Assembly (NCBI GenBank): GCA_002928495.1 | Contig: PERF01000017.1 | Coordinates: 1 to 32,377, forward strand | DNA from: Methylobacter sp. | GTDB lineage: Bacteria; Pseudomonadota; Gammaproteobacteria; Methylococcales; Methylomonadaceae | Direction of reading: 5' to 3' | Length of the DNA stretch: 32,377 bases | In this document: in pieces, positions 1 to 9,979 of the stretch | How positions within the stretch are numbered: position 1 is the first letter of the stretch | Layout of the letters: every line of letters begins with the position of its first letter | Notes under the pieces: model-generated | Told to the model about the DNA's origin: nothing | Database searches by the model: none | The model's input: the letters and a program-made list of their open reading frames with translations, nothing else | Position numbers and translations under genes: made by a program

Positions 1-524
1 AACACCACTTGGCGCTCGCTGGTATCTGCCGTAAACATAGCTTCGGGGTTCCAGATATAACGCTCAAAAAAACGCGGTGCAAAACTTTCCAAATCGGTAC
101 CGACCACCAGCAATAAATCACAACGGTTTTTTATTTCCGCCAGGGTGGTATTAATCCAGCCGGTATCCTGCATAACCAAAAGATTACGCCTTGCATCGGA
201 AAAATTAATATTATCAATGACGGCACCGCTTCTATCCGCCAGCGCCAACAACGCCCGCATGCCGTTAACATCGGTAGCGCATCCGCCAATCACCGGTTGA
301 TGCGTGTTTTTAAGCAACTCGGCGGCTTTTTGCGCGGCTTCGCTCAATGTTGATGCTTTTCCGTTAATTCTGGGATCGGTTTCGGTTAACTGCTGCTCAA
401 AACCCGGTGTATTGACCGCACAACCGTTAGCGGTTACTTTGATTACGGTGCCGTCAACGTTTACGGTAATGTCATCGGTACCTACACCGCAAAATGGACT
501 GGGCACTTCTGTTATTTCAGCCAC
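1..524 (-). CDS. fhcB: formylmethanofuran dehydrogenase subunit B (partial, runs off the left edge)
   Basis: Reverse-strand translation from GTG at 524: MAEITEVPSPFCGVGTDDITVNVDGTVIKVTANGCAVNTPGFEQQLTETDPRINGK...PVIGGCATDVNGMRALLALADRSGAVIDN...; open to position 1; typical of the FwdB/FhcB molybdopterin family. Absent from the ORF track because it has no stop in the window. Confidence 0.85.
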   Translation of the reverse strand, partial: MAEITEVPSPFCGVGTDDITVNVDGTVIKVTANGCAVNTPGFEQQLTETDPRINGKASTLSEAAQKAAELLKNTHQPVIGGCATDVNGMRALLALADRSGAVIDNINFSDARRNLLVMQDTGWINTTLAEIKNRCDLLLVVGTDLESFAPRFFERYIWNPEAMFTADTSERQVV

Positions 525-716
525 ACGTGATTCCTCTGTGAGTGATTGAAGAAAATAATCCTTTAATTTTAGGATTACAGCCGATCCTATTACTCTAGCG
601 CGAATTGGCAAAATTTAATAGTTTGCCGAGATAGCTAACTAAGGGTAATCTGTTATCTCAGCCTTCAAATTTGCCGGGCTTCCTGTTAAAGTTGAAAAAA
701 AACTTTGCTTAGCACC

Positions 717-1201
717 ATGAATTTACGCTTACTGTTTATTTTATTATTAGTTTTCACGGCCTTTCCCGTGCAATCGGAAACCGTTCCGAACTTAAAGCTT
801 TTAAAGGCGGCAGTTACCAGCAGCTTTTATCCGGCAATCAAGGAAAACCCTTTATTTTAGTTTTGTGGTCAACCACTTGCACATCTTGCCTTAAAGACAT
901 GGCGATCATACGCAGCCTGCATGAGGAGATGCCGAAATTAAAAATTGTTATGCTGGCTACCGATGATGTATCCGAATCCGAGGAAGTCAAATCAATCCTT
1001 AAAGCCAACAATCTGACCGCATTGGATAACTGGGTGTTTGCCGATGACGACAGCCAACGGCTGTACTATGAGATAGACCCCAAATGGTACGGTGAGCTGC
1101 CCAGAGCCTACTTTTTTACCGCTAACCACGAACGCACCGGCGTCAGCGGCGCCTTAAGCAAAGAACAATTCCTTAGCCGCCTGCACAGCATTCAGCCGTA
1201 A
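717..1201 (+). pseudogene. thioredoxin/TlpA-like protein with signal peptide, frameshifted near 788
   Basis: ATG at 717 encodes MNLRLLFILLLVFTAFPVQSETVP in one frame; ELKAFKGGSYQQLLSGNQGKPFILVLWSTTCTSCLKDM... continues in another. WSTTCTSC fits a thioredoxin-like CxxC active site. One missing G (CCGGAA to CCGAA) would join the frames. Confidence 0.7.
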
Positions 1202-1277
1202 CACAGCCGCGCTTTAGTAATAGAAGTCTTCAATAGTTGCGTTAAGATAAGCACTTTCAGCTCCTCCTTTTAAAATT

Positions 1278-2063
1278 ATGTTGAAACTCATACCGCTGAT
1301 ATTATCGGCTGCCGCCGCTTTGACTGCTTGCGCCGTAAGCCCTACCGGAAGACAGCAGTTTATATTTATGACTGATGACCAGATGAGCCAGCTGGGTCTG
1401 CAAGCATTCGACAACCTGAAACGGGAAAAACCGGTCAGCAATAATGCTAAGTTCCAGCAAATCAGCCAATGCGTGGCCCAGGCTTTAACAGCACAAACCG
1501 GCGGCCGCTGGGAAGTCGTGGTTTTTGATGACGCCACGCCGAATGCGTTCGCCCTGCCCGGCAATAAAATCGGCGTACATACCGGTATGCTGCAAATTAT
1601 CGATAACCAAGACCAATTGGCTGCGGTGGTCGGCCACGAAATCGGCCATGTCATCGCCCGCCACAGCAACGAGCGCGCCTCACAGGAAGTCGCCGTCAAT
1701 CAAGGTCTGGCTTTAATTCAGGCGGTCAGCGCCCCGCAATCAGCATTGGGGCAAACCGCAGTCGGCTTGTTGGGACTAGGTGCCCAATACGGGGTATTGA
1801 TGCCGTATAGCCGGCTTCATGAAAGCGAAGCCGATATTATCGGCGTGGATCTCATGGCCAAGGCCGGCTTTGATCCCAAACAAAGCATTGCGCTTTGGCA
1901 GAAAATGTCGCAATTGTCTCAAGGCCAGCAACCGGTAGAGTTTTTATCCACGCATCCGTCAAATAGCACCCGCATAGGCCAACTGGAAGCACACATGCCC
2001 ACGGCGCTACAGTATTACCAACAAGCCCAATCGCTGGGCAGGCAACCAGGCTGCACGCAGTAA
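1278..2063 (+). CDS. M48-family metalloprotease, putative lipoprotein
   Basis: Signal/lipobox-like LSAAAALTAC, HEIGH zinc motif, ESEAD downstream motif. Confidence 0.88.
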   Translation: MLKLIPLILSAAAALTACAVSPTGRQQFIFMTDDQMSQLGLQAFDNLKREKPVSNNAKFQQISQCVAQALTAQTGGRWEVVVFDDATPNAFALPGNKIGVHTGMLQIIDNQDQLAAVVGHEIGHVIARHSNERASQEVAVNQGLALIQAVSAPQSALGQTAVGLLGLGAQYGVLMPYSRLHESEADIIGVDLMAKAGFDPKQSIALWQKMSQLSQGQQPVEFLSTHPSNSTRIGQLEAHMPTALQYYQQAQSLGRQPGCTQ

Positions 2064-3271
2064 TGACCCCAAGCCTGCAGCTGTTGCAACCTTATCCGTT
2101 CGAAAAACTTGCCCAACTAAAGCAAGGCGTCATCCCGGCAGCGGATAAAGCCCCGATCAATATGTCCATCGGGGAACCGGCGCATCCTACCCCGGCGTTA
2201 ATTGAGCAGGCTTTGGTAGCGCACCTTAACGGTTTAGCCAACTACCCGGTAACCAAAGGCACGGCTGAACTGCGCCAGACTATAGCCGGCTGGCTTACGC
2301 GCCGTTTTACTTTACCGCATGGCGTAATCGACCCTGAAACCCAGGTTCTACCCGTCAGCGGCACCCGGGAAGCCCTGTTTTCCTTTGCCCAATGCCTGAT
2401 AGACCCAAGCCCAGGCCGCCATGGCAAACCCGTGGTGATTATGCCCAACCCGTTTTACCAGATTTATGAAGGCGCGGCATTGCTGGCTGGCGCCGAGCCG
2501 TATTTTTTAAACACAACCGAAGCAACCGGTTATCTGCCTGATTTCGATTCGGTTCCCGACGCTATCTGGCAACGCTGCCAATTAATTTACATTTGTTCGC
2601 CCGGCAATCCCAGCGGTGCCGTATTAAGCCAACAAAGCCACCAAAAGCTTCTGGCGTTGGCTGACAAATACGATTTTGTTATCGCCTCGGATGAATGCTA
2701 TAGCGAGTTATACGACGACGAAAACCTGCCCCCGCCCGGTTTGCTGCAATCCGCTTTTAACTTGGGCAATGCCGATTTTAGCCGCTGCATCGTATTTCAC
2801 AGCCTTTCCAAACGCTCCAACGCGCCGGGATTGCGCTCGGGATTTGTGGCCGGAGACGCCAAACTACTGCAACCCTATTTGCAATACCGCACCTACCACG
2901 GCTCTGCCTTGCCTCTACCAGTGCAACACGCCAGCATGGCCGCCTGGAAGGACGAAGCCCATGTCCTGGAAAATCGCCGCCTGTACCGGGAAAAATTTAC
3001 CGCTTTTATCGGCCTTTTAGCCAACACTTGCCGAATTGAAAGACCTCCCGCCAGTTTTTATGTCTGGCTGAAAACCCCGATAGACGACACCGAGTTTGCC
3101 CGGCAATTATTTGCCCGGCAATCGATAACCGTATTGCCGGGTTCGTATTTGTCCAGGCCAGCGCACGGCGTTAACCCCGGCGCTAACCATGTGCGGATTG
3201 CGCTGGTGGCTTCATTAGACCAGTGCGAACAAGCCGCCGAACGTCTTAACAGCTTCTTCAACACCTTATAA
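2063..3271 (+). CDS. dapC: succinyldiaminopimelate transaminase (class I/II aminotransferase)
   Basis: Aminotransferase motifs ([42 protein letters not shown]); immediately upstream of dapD; TAATG overlap with the preceding gene. Confidence 0.85.
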   Translation: MTPSLQLLQPYPFEKLAQLKQGVIPAADKAPINMSIGEPAHPTPALIEQALVAHLNGLANYPVTKGTAELRQTIAGWLTRRFTLPHGVIDPETQVLPVSGTREALFSFAQCLIDPSPGRHGKPVVIMPNPFYQIYEGAALLAGAEPYFLNTTEATGYLPDFDSVPDAIWQRCQLIYICSPGNPSGAVLSQQSHQKLLALADKYDFVIASDECYSELYDDENLPPPGLLQSAFNLGNADFSRCIVFHSLSKRSNAPGLRSGFVAGDAKLLQPYLQYRTYHGSALPLPVQHASMAAWKDEAHVLENRRLYREKFTAFIGLLANTCRIERPPASFYVWLKTPIDDTEFARQLFARQSITVLPGSYLSRPAHGVNPGANHVRIALVASLDQCEQAAERLNSFFNTL

Positions 3272-3282
3272 ATAGAAAAACC

Positions 3283-4099
3283 ATGCACCCTTTAGAAAAT
3301 CTGATCAACGATGCTTTTGAAAACCGGGCCAACCTCTCACCGACTAATGCTCCAGCCGATTTACGCGCGGCGGTTGCCGAAATCCTGAAACTTTTGGATA
3401 CCGGCAAACTTAGAGTTGCGGAAAAAATCGACGGCGACTGGGTTACCCATCAATGGCTGAAAAAAGCCGTCTTGTTATCGTTCAGAATTAACGATAACCG
3501 GCTCATGGATGGCGGCAATACTCGCTATTACGATAAAGTCGAGTGTAAATTCTCATCGTACAGCGAACAGGATTTCGCCGAAGCCGGCGTGCGCGTGGTG
3601 CCCAATGCTGTCGCCCGACACGGCTCATACATTGCACCCGGCGCCATTTTGATGCCTTCTTATGTTAATATTGGCGCTTATGTAGACAGCGGCACGATGG
3701 TCGACACCTGGGTAACCGTAGGCTCTTGCGCGCAAATCGGCAAAAATGTGCATCTGTCCGGCGGTGTCGGCATCGGCGGTGTACTTGAACCACTGCAGGC
3801 CAATCCCACCATCATCGGTGACAATTGCTTCATAGGCGCCCGCTCGGAAATTGTCGAAGGCGTTATTGTCGAAGACGGCTGCGTGATTTCCATGGGAGTT
3901 TATATTGGCCAAAGCACCAAAATTTACAACCGTATGACCGGAAACCCATTATGGCCGTATTCCTGCCGGTTCGGTCGTGGTATCGGGCAATCTACCCTCT
4001 GCCGACGGCCGCTACAGTTTGTATTGCGCCGTGATTATCAAACAAGTGGATGAAAAAACCCGCAGTAAAACCGGCATAAACGAATTATTACGTGATTAA
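3283..4099 (+). pseudogene. dapD: 2,3,4,5-tetrahydropyridine-2,6-dicarboxylate N-succinyltransferase, apparent frameshift near 3941
   Basis: Hexapeptide-repeat acyltransferase with DapD motifs up to IYNRMTG. The expected C-terminus ([50 protein letters not shown]) continues in another frame to 4099. A 2-nt deletion would explain it. Confidence 0.85.
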
Positions 4100-4162
4100 C
4101 CACCCAGCCGTGGCGCAACCCCAGGTTGCGCTTAACCAACACCAACCTTAGCGAGTCCGGAC

Positions 4163-4405
4163 ATGACCCAAGAACTATCCAGCAATGCCATCATTTATGC
4201 CACTTTGGCTTTAAACAGCGAAATCGCACTGCAAAAAGAATATCTGGATTCCTCGGAAGTGCCTGAGGATGAGCGCGAAAATGAAGAAGAAATTCTTGCC
4301 GATCTGGAACAAGCGTTCATGGAATTCGTCGATCTTTACAAAGCGCAATGCAAAATCGATAAAGAACTACCTAGCTTGGATGAGCTGTTAAATAGCCAGC
4401 TCTAA
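4163..4405 (+). CDS. conserved small acidic protein of unknown function (80 aa)
   Basis: Co-directional ORF inside the dap cluster with short flanking gaps. Confidence 0.65.
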   Translation: MTQELSSNAIIYATLALNSEIALQKEYLDSSEVPEDERENEEEILADLEQAFMEFVDLYKAQCKIDKELPSLDELLNSQL

Positions 4406-4411
4406 TCCACC

Positions 4412-4756
4412 ATGGTGGTTTTATACGGAATCAAAACTTGCGACAGCATCAAAAAAGCCCGCCGTTGGCTGGAACAAAACGGCATCGAATACCGGTTTCA
4501 CGATTACCGTAGCGATGGTCTTGATCACGTGCTTTTACAAAGTTTCGCCGACAGCTTAGGCTGGGAAGCGCTGCTCAACAAAAGCAGCACCAGTTGGCGC
4601 CAGCTTAGCGAGGAGCAAAAAACCGGACTCGATACCGAAACAGCACTGGCCTTGATGCTGGCAACCCCAACGCTGATCAAACGTCCTCTGCTGGACACCG
4701 GCACTAAACTGATTTTAGGTTTTAAGGACTATGAGCGGCACTTTAGAACTGCTTAA
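4412..4756 (+). CDS. ArsC/Spx-family reductase-like protein (YffB type)
   Basis: [36 protein letters not shown]... is characteristic of the ArsC/Spx family; overlaps the dapE start. Confidence 0.85.
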   Translation: MVVLYGIKTCDSIKKARRWLEQNGIEYRFHDYRSDGLDHVLLQSFADSLGWEALLNKSSTSWRQLSEEQKTGLDTETALALMLATPTLIKRPLLDTGTKLILGFKDYERHFRTA

Positions 4757-5879
4757 CGATTTAATCCACCGGCCATCGGTTACGCCTGAAGACGCCGGCT
4801 GCCTTGAGGCTATCGCCGGACGTCTGGCCGGTTTGGATTTTAATGCCGAACGCCTGGATTTTGCCGACACCAAAAACCTCTGGCTGAAACGCGGCAGCAA
4901 TAAACCCTTGCTGGTGTTTTTAGGGCACACCGACGTGGTACCGCCTGGCCCTTTGGAAGCCTGGTCCAGCCCGCCGTTCGAACCCACCCTGCGCGACGGC
5001 AAACTCTATGGCCGCGGTGCCGCCGATATGAAGGGCTCCATAGCGGCTTTCATTACCGCCGTTGAACGTTTTCTGGCAAAACATGCCGATCATCATGGCT
5101 CCATCGCCATTTTATTGACCAGCGACGAGGAAGGCATTGCCACCCACGGCGTGGTTAAAGTGGTTGAAGTGCTTGAACAACGCCGGGAAAAAATCGACTG
5201 GTGCTTGGTTGGCGAGCCGTCCAGCAGCCAAAAGATTGGCGATGTCATCCGTGTCGGGCGGCGCGGCTCGTTATGCGGCAAACTTACCGTCAAAGGCATT
5301 CAAGGCCATGTTGCCTATCCCAGCCTAGCCGACAATCCAATCCACCGGGTTACCCCGGCTTTGCTGGAGTTGACCGGTGAGGTTTGGGACGTGGGTAATG
5401 CTTATTTTCCGGCGACCAGTTTTCAGATTTCCAACATCAATGCCGGCACCGGCGCGGAAAATATAATCCCGGGTCAGGTCGACATTCTGTTTAACTGGCG
5501 GTTTAGCACGGAGTTAACGGAAAACGTTATCAAACAGCGAGTTACCGCCATTCTGGATAAGCACGGATTAACGTATCAACTGGAATGGCGTTTATCAGGC
5601 AATCCGTTTTTGACCACGGGCGGTGAATTAATTAATGCCGTGCATTCGGCAATCAAAACCGTAACCGGCCATGATACCGAAGACGACACCGGCGGTGGCA
5701 CGTCCGACGGCCGGTTTATCGCTCCAACCGGCGCGCAAGTGGTGGAACTCGGCCCACTCAATGCCAGCATTCATAAAATCGATGAACACATAGGGCTTGA
5801 CGAACTGGAGACTTTATCCCAAATCTATGAGCAGGTTTTGCTGAATTTACTGACTGAAACCGGCATCAAACCAGTTTGA
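4731..5879 (+). CDS. dapE: succinyl-diaminopimelate desuccinylase
   Basis: M20 peptidase motifs ([52 protein letters not shown]). Confidence 0.93.
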   Translation: MSGTLELLNDLIHRPSVTPEDAGCLEAIAGRLAGLDFNAERLDFADTKNLWLKRGSNKPLLVFLGHTDVVPPGPLEAWSSPPFEPTLRDGKLYGRGAADMKGSIAAFITAVERFLAKHADHHGSIAILLTSDEEGIATHGVVKVVEVLEQRREKIDWCLVGEPSSSQKIGDVIRVGRRGSLCGKLTVKGIQGHVAYPSLADNPIHRVTPALLELTGEVWDVGNAYFPATSFQISNINAGTGAENIIPGQVDILFNWRFSTELTENVIKQRVTAILDKHGLTYQLEWRLSGNPFLTTGGELINAVHSAIKTVTGHDTEDDTGGGTSDGRFIAPTGAQVVELGPLNASIHKIDEHIGLDELETLSQIYEQVLLNLLTETGIKPV

Positions 5880-6702
5880 TTTTACTGTCTTCAATCACAA
5901 TCAGCTGTTTTTTGTACAACCCGCCTATGGCTTGCTTAAAGGCTTTTTTGCTGGTTCCGAACAAGCGGCGAACCTCTTCCGGTGGCGTCTTGTCACCCAC
6001 TTCCAGCACGCCGCCGTTTGCTGCCAGTTTTGCCAGAATTATTTCCGCTAAAGGGTCAATCTTGGCGTAACCTTTGGGTTGCAGGCTTAGGTCGATTTTT
6101 AAATCGTCCCGGATTAGTTTGACATAGCCTTCCAACTTCCGGCCTTTTTTTAGTTTTTCAAATACTTCATTGGCGTACAACAAACCCCAGTAACGGTTTT
6201 CAACGATGACTTTGTATCCCAAATCGGTTTGACCGGCGATCAATAAACCGACTTTCTGGCCAGGCTTTAGAGTGTCCGCAGTTTCCACGGTATCCGATAA
6301 AAATTGCTCGATTTTAGCCGATGCCGCCAACCGTCCGTGCTCATCCAAAAACACCCGGACCAAACAAAATTCCCCCGGTTCCGGCTTGGTGTACTGTTCT
6401 GAAAACGGGAGTATCAGTTCCTTGTCCAATCCCCAATCCAAAAACGCACCGTAGTAATTTACGGCCACTACTTTAAGATAAGCTAACTCATCCACTTGGG
6501 CATGGGGAACATCCAGCGTTGCTACCGGGTGACCTTCGGCATCGACATAAACGAAAGCGTCAAGCCAATCGCCGGCATTCGCGGTTTTTGAATGCAATTT
6601 GCCAACTAGCAATAATTTTCTACCGCCCGGCGCTTCCAAATAGATATCGCGCCCCTTGGGGGCCAATAGCTTCAGTGAATTGATTTTGCCAATGTTTATC
6701 AT
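5866..6702 (-). CDS. cvfB: S1-like RNA-binding protein, CvfB/YitL family
   Basis: [13 protein letters not shown]... start (internal ATG at 6702 preferred over 6732), [15 protein letters not shown], winged-helix-like C-terminus; convergent overlap with the dapE 3' end. Confidence 0.8.
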   Translation of the reverse strand: MINIGKINSLKLLAPKGRDIYLEAPGGRKLLLVGKLHSKTANAGDWLDAFVYVDAEGHPVATLDVPHAQVDELAYLKVVAVNYYGAFLDWGLDKELILPFSEQYTKPEPGEFCLVRVFLDEHGRLAASAKIEQFLSDTVETADTLKPGQKVGLLIAGQTDLGYKVIVENRYWGLLYANEVFEKLKKGRKLEGYVKLIRDDLKIDLSLQPKGYAKIDPLAEIILAKLAANGGVLEVGDKTPPEEVRRLFGTSKKAFKQAIGGLYKKQLIVIEDSKIKLV

Positions 6703-6736
6703 TTTTAAAGTGGGTATCAAGTTATCCGGCACGGCT

Positions 6737-9547
6737 TTAACTGGTGATCAAAAACCGAATCGCATCCAAACGTAGCTGGGAAGATTCCAGTTGTTCTTGG
6801 CAAACCATGGCGACTTCTTTCAATCCTTCAATCTCTTCCTGCCTGATACTGGGATTAAGTTTACTGAGTCGTACCAGGCGTTTGATCTCCTGACTTAACT
6901 CGGTGAGCATGGTGCGGCTGGCATCTACAATCAGGGCTTGCATATCGCGGTTGGCACGCTGCTCGGCCACCTCGATCATGGCGGTGATATGCAAACGTTG
7001 CTTATTTATAAAGGCGAAAATTTTACCTGCATCAAAACCGGTTCCGCTTTCGGTCAAATCACTATGCAAAATTGAATCCGAAACATCGGTTTTATTCTGG
7101 TCGATTAAAATCCGCACCGGTGTGTGCGGCAAAAAACGACTGATCTGGAATTCGGCCGGCGCGCTGCATTCAACAACGAATAAACATTCAAGCAAAAACT
7201 GGCCGGCTCTTAATTTCGGATGCTTGATAACGCTGATGGCGGCATTGCCGGTATCGCTGGACAAGACCAAATCCATGGCCGCCATGACCATGGGATGCTC
7301 CCAGGTTACAAACTGCATATCTTCCCGCGCCAAGGCAATCTGTCGGTCTATAGTCAACGTTAAACCGTCCTCAGGTAAACCGGGAAAATGCGACAGTCGT
7401 AAATGCTCGCTGGGGCGGACAATAAAACATTCGGGGGAATGAAATTCGGTGTCTACGCCATAGCAATCGAAAACATCTTCCAAATACGGCCAAAGCGCGC
7501 CGTCGTGCTCATAAGCGCTTAATTGCTCAATGATTCTTTGTGCCTCGGCTTTGCGGCAGGAGTTCAATTCCAAAAGCTGGTCGCGGCCATGGTGCAATTC
7601 TTCTTCAATTTTCTCGCGTAGCGCGCGGGTTTTATCCAATAAAATTTCAAAAGCCTGTTGATCATGGCTGGCCAATACCGCCAGCAATTCGTCGTGCAGG
7701 CTTTCCGCAACCGGCTGAGCCGCCGAACTGTTGTGGCGGAAAGCGTCTAAGCCTTCGTCATACCAGCGAAATAGTATCTCTTGGGCGCTACCGGCAAGAT
7801 AAGGCACGTGAATCTGAATAACGTGTTTTTGGCCGATTCTATCCAGACGGCCTATACGTTGTTGCAATAAATCCGGGTTATCCGGCAAATCAAACAAAAT
7901 CAGATGATGCACAAATTGGAAATTTCGGCCTTCGCTGCCGATTTCCGAACAGATCAACACACGCGCCGAGCTTTCCGGATCCGCAAAATAGGCGGCGGCC
8001 CGATCCCGCTCGATAATACTCAAGCCTTCGTGAAACACGGCGGAGGCGATTCCGCCCCGGCTACGCAGCACATTCTCCAAAGCAATGGCCATTTGTGCCT
8101 GGCGGCAAATGAGTAATGCTTTACTGCTACCCAATGCCTTCAGTTTGGCGATAAGCCAGCCGTAACGCGCATCGTCTTTCAATTCTTCCGTTTCGCTGCC
8201 TTGCAACGGATAACCATGGCGCTCGCGGTCCGGGAAACCTTGCACGGTCTGCCTTGAATTTCTGAATAAAATTCGCCCCGTACCATGGTGATCCAATAAC
8301 AGCCCTATCAGCTCTTGGCCTGCCGCCGGGGCTTTGTCAGGATTATCCAGATTGGTTAAAAGGTTACCGACATTATCCTGGTTTAATAGCTGGGTTAAAT
8401 TGGCTTTGGCCTGTTCATCCAAGGGCTGGTTAGCCAATAACACCTTAGCCGCTTCGGCAACCGGCTCAAAAAGTTGCTCTTCTTCAAGAAATCGGCTGAA
8501 GCTGTAGAAACGGTCCGGGTCCAACAATCTTAAGCGGGCAAAATGGCTTTCTTTACCCAGTTGTTCCGGCGTGGCCGTCAATAAAATCAGGCCTGGGGAT
8601 TCCTGGCCTAATTGTTCCACAAAAACATATTCAGGGCTGGGCGCCAGTTCGCTCCAGCTTAAATGGTGCGCCTCGTCCACCACCACCAAATCCCAACTAG
8701 CTTCCAATGCCTGTAGCTGTCTTTGCGGGTAGTGGGTAAAAAATTCCTGGCTGCACAATACCAATTGCTCTTGCAAAAACGGATTATCCTGGTTTTCCAG
8801 GGTAGCGGCCGGATCCTCCAAGCTGTTATCGACCCAATCTTCATGGCATCGCTCTTCATTGAAAATGCTGAATTTCAGATTAAAACGCCGCAACATTTCC
8901 ACCAGCCATTGGTGTAATAACGTTTCCGGAACGATGATCAACACCCGCTGGCTTAATTCATTGATCAGACGGTGATGAATGATCAAACCCGCCTCAATGG
9001 TTTTCCCCAGCCCTACTTCATCGGCCAGCATAATTCGTGGCGCCAATCGGTTAGCTGCTTCATGAGCAATATACAGCTGGTGCGGGATCAACGCCGTACG
9101 TCCGCCCAAGAGCCCTTTCACCGGCGATTGCTGATGTTGGCGAAAACGCCGCCAGGTTTCAAAACGCAAGGAAAACCAATTGCTTGGATCGATTTGGCCG
9201 TTAAATAAACGGTCTTGAGGTTTGTTAAATTGGATATGATGGTTTAATTCCATCTCACTAAGGCTTACCGAGTCTTCCTCTGCGGTTAACCCCTGATAAA
9301 CAATCAAACCTTCATTTTCTATAACATCGGTAACGGTAATCTTGACCTCGTTAGTCGATTCGATCACGTCGCCTGTTGAAAACCTGACCCGCGTTAAAGG
9401 TGCATTGTCAAGCGCATAAGTCCGCCGCTCGTCACTGGCAAGATAAAGCACCGTTACCCGGTTGAACTTGACATCAAGAATCAATCCAAGCCCTAATTCC
9501 GATTCCGTATTACTTATCCAACGTTGACCGGGAATAAATTTTTCCAT
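6737..9547 (-). CDS. rapA: RNA polymerase-associated SNF2-family ATPase RapA
   Basis: 936 aa; N-terminal RapA-type domain, ADEVGLGKTIEAGLI Walker A, VVVDEAHHLSW, LLTATPEQLGKESHFARLRLLDPDRF, RIGRLDRIGQ. Confidence 0.95.
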   Translation of the reverse strand: MEKFIPGQRWISNTESELGLGLILDVKFNRVTVLYLASDERRTYALDNAPLTRVRFSTGDVIESTNEVKITVTDVIENEGLIVYQGLTAEEDSVSLSEMELNHHIQFNKPQDRLFNGQIDPSNWFSLRFETWRRFRQHQQSPVKGLLGGRTALIPHQLYIAHEAANRLAPRIMLADEVGLGKTIEAGLIIHHRLINELSQRVLIIVPETLLHQWLVEMLRRFNLKFSIFNEERCHEDWVDNSLEDPAATLENQDNPFLQEQLVLCSQEFFTHYPQRQLQALEASWDLVVVDEAHHLSWSELAPSPEYVFVEQLGQESPGLILLTATPEQLGKESHFARLRLLDPDRFYSFSRFLEEEQLFEPVAEAAKVLLANQPLDEQAKANLTQLLNQDNVGNLLTNLDNPDKAPAAGQELIGLLLDHHGTGRILFRNSRQTVQGFPDRERHGYPLQGSETEELKDDARYGWLIAKLKALGSSKALLICRQAQMAIALENVLRSRGGIASAVFHEGLSIIERDRAAAYFADPESSARVLICSEIGSEGRNFQFVHHLILFDLPDNPDLLQQRIGRLDRIGQKHVIQIHVPYLAGSAQEILFRWYDEGLDAFRHNSSAAQPVAESLHDELLAVLASHDQQAFEILLDKTRALREKIEEELHHGRDQLLELNSCRKAEAQRIIEQLSAYEHDGALWPYLEDVFDCYGVDTEFHSPECFIVRPSEHLRLSHFPGLPEDGLTLTIDRQIALAREDMQFVTWEHPMVMAAMDLVLSSDTGNAAISVIKHPKLRAGQFLLECLFVVECSAPAEFQISRFLPHTPVRILIDQNKTDVSDSILHSDLTESGTGFDAGKIFAFINKQRLHITAMIEVAEQRANRDMQALIVDASRTMLTELSQEIKRLVRLSKLNPSIRQEEIEGLKEVAMVCQEQLESSQLRLDAIRFLITS

Positions 9548-9712
9548 TAAAAAACCGCTAATAAAACCAAAGCACTTATTATAAGCAGTCGGCAGATTTT
9601 AGCTCGATAAAATCAGTCAATCAGAGGGGGCGAACCGTATTAAAAAACCGGCAAGGAATATTGAATCCCTGGATTTGGTTTAGAAAAACATCGCCGTTGG
9701 GTAGCGGGAAAA

Positions 9713-9764
9713 AACTTTCACCACGAAAAAAGGTACTTTCACCACGGAAAAAGGTACTTTCGCC
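9713..9764 (+). repeat. three-copy direct repeat, 21-bp period, core (T/A)ACTTTC(A/G)CC
   Basis: Cores begin at 9713 (AACTTTCACC), 9734 (TACTTTCACC) and 9755 (TACTTTCGCC); spacers ACGAAAAAAGG and ACGGAAAAAGG. Confidence 0.9.
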
Positions 9765-9794
9765 ATTTTCATGACACATCAAGGTTTTTTTATT

Positions 9795-9940
9795 TCATAC
9801 TACACCCGAACTTTCAGCTCGGGTTATTTTCTTACTGAAGTAGTTTTGTAGCTGGTTCAAACTGCTCTCATAGTGGTTTTTCGTAGTAGTTGTTCTGAGG
9901 GTTTCCCTCTCATCGTAGTAGTCAAACGCCCATTTGTTCA
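9795..9940 (-). other. structured intergenic region with three inverted repeats; possible IS200/IS605-type right-end remnant
   Basis: On the minus strand: CGCCCATCTG...CAAATGGGCG stem, GAGGGAAACCCTC hairpin, and a terminal ACCCGAGCTGAAAGTTCGGGT hairpin; repeated ACTACTACGA. Confidence 0.35.
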
Positions 9941-9979
9941 ACGGATTGAAATCAGATGGGCGTATCTTCTTAAATTTTC

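Noticed and set aside
1214-1699. 161-aa minus-strand ORF
   Set aside because: Antisense to the M48 protease gene; composition is not protein-like.
3930-3955. Programmed ribosomal frameshift in dapD
   Set aside because: No slippery heptamer or downstream structure recognised, and DapD is not known to need frameshifting; a deletion error is simpler.
6903-7442. Plus-strand ORFs antisense to rapA (also 7540-7821, 8972-9208 and others)
   Set aside because: Shadow ORFs opposite a well-supported coding sequence.
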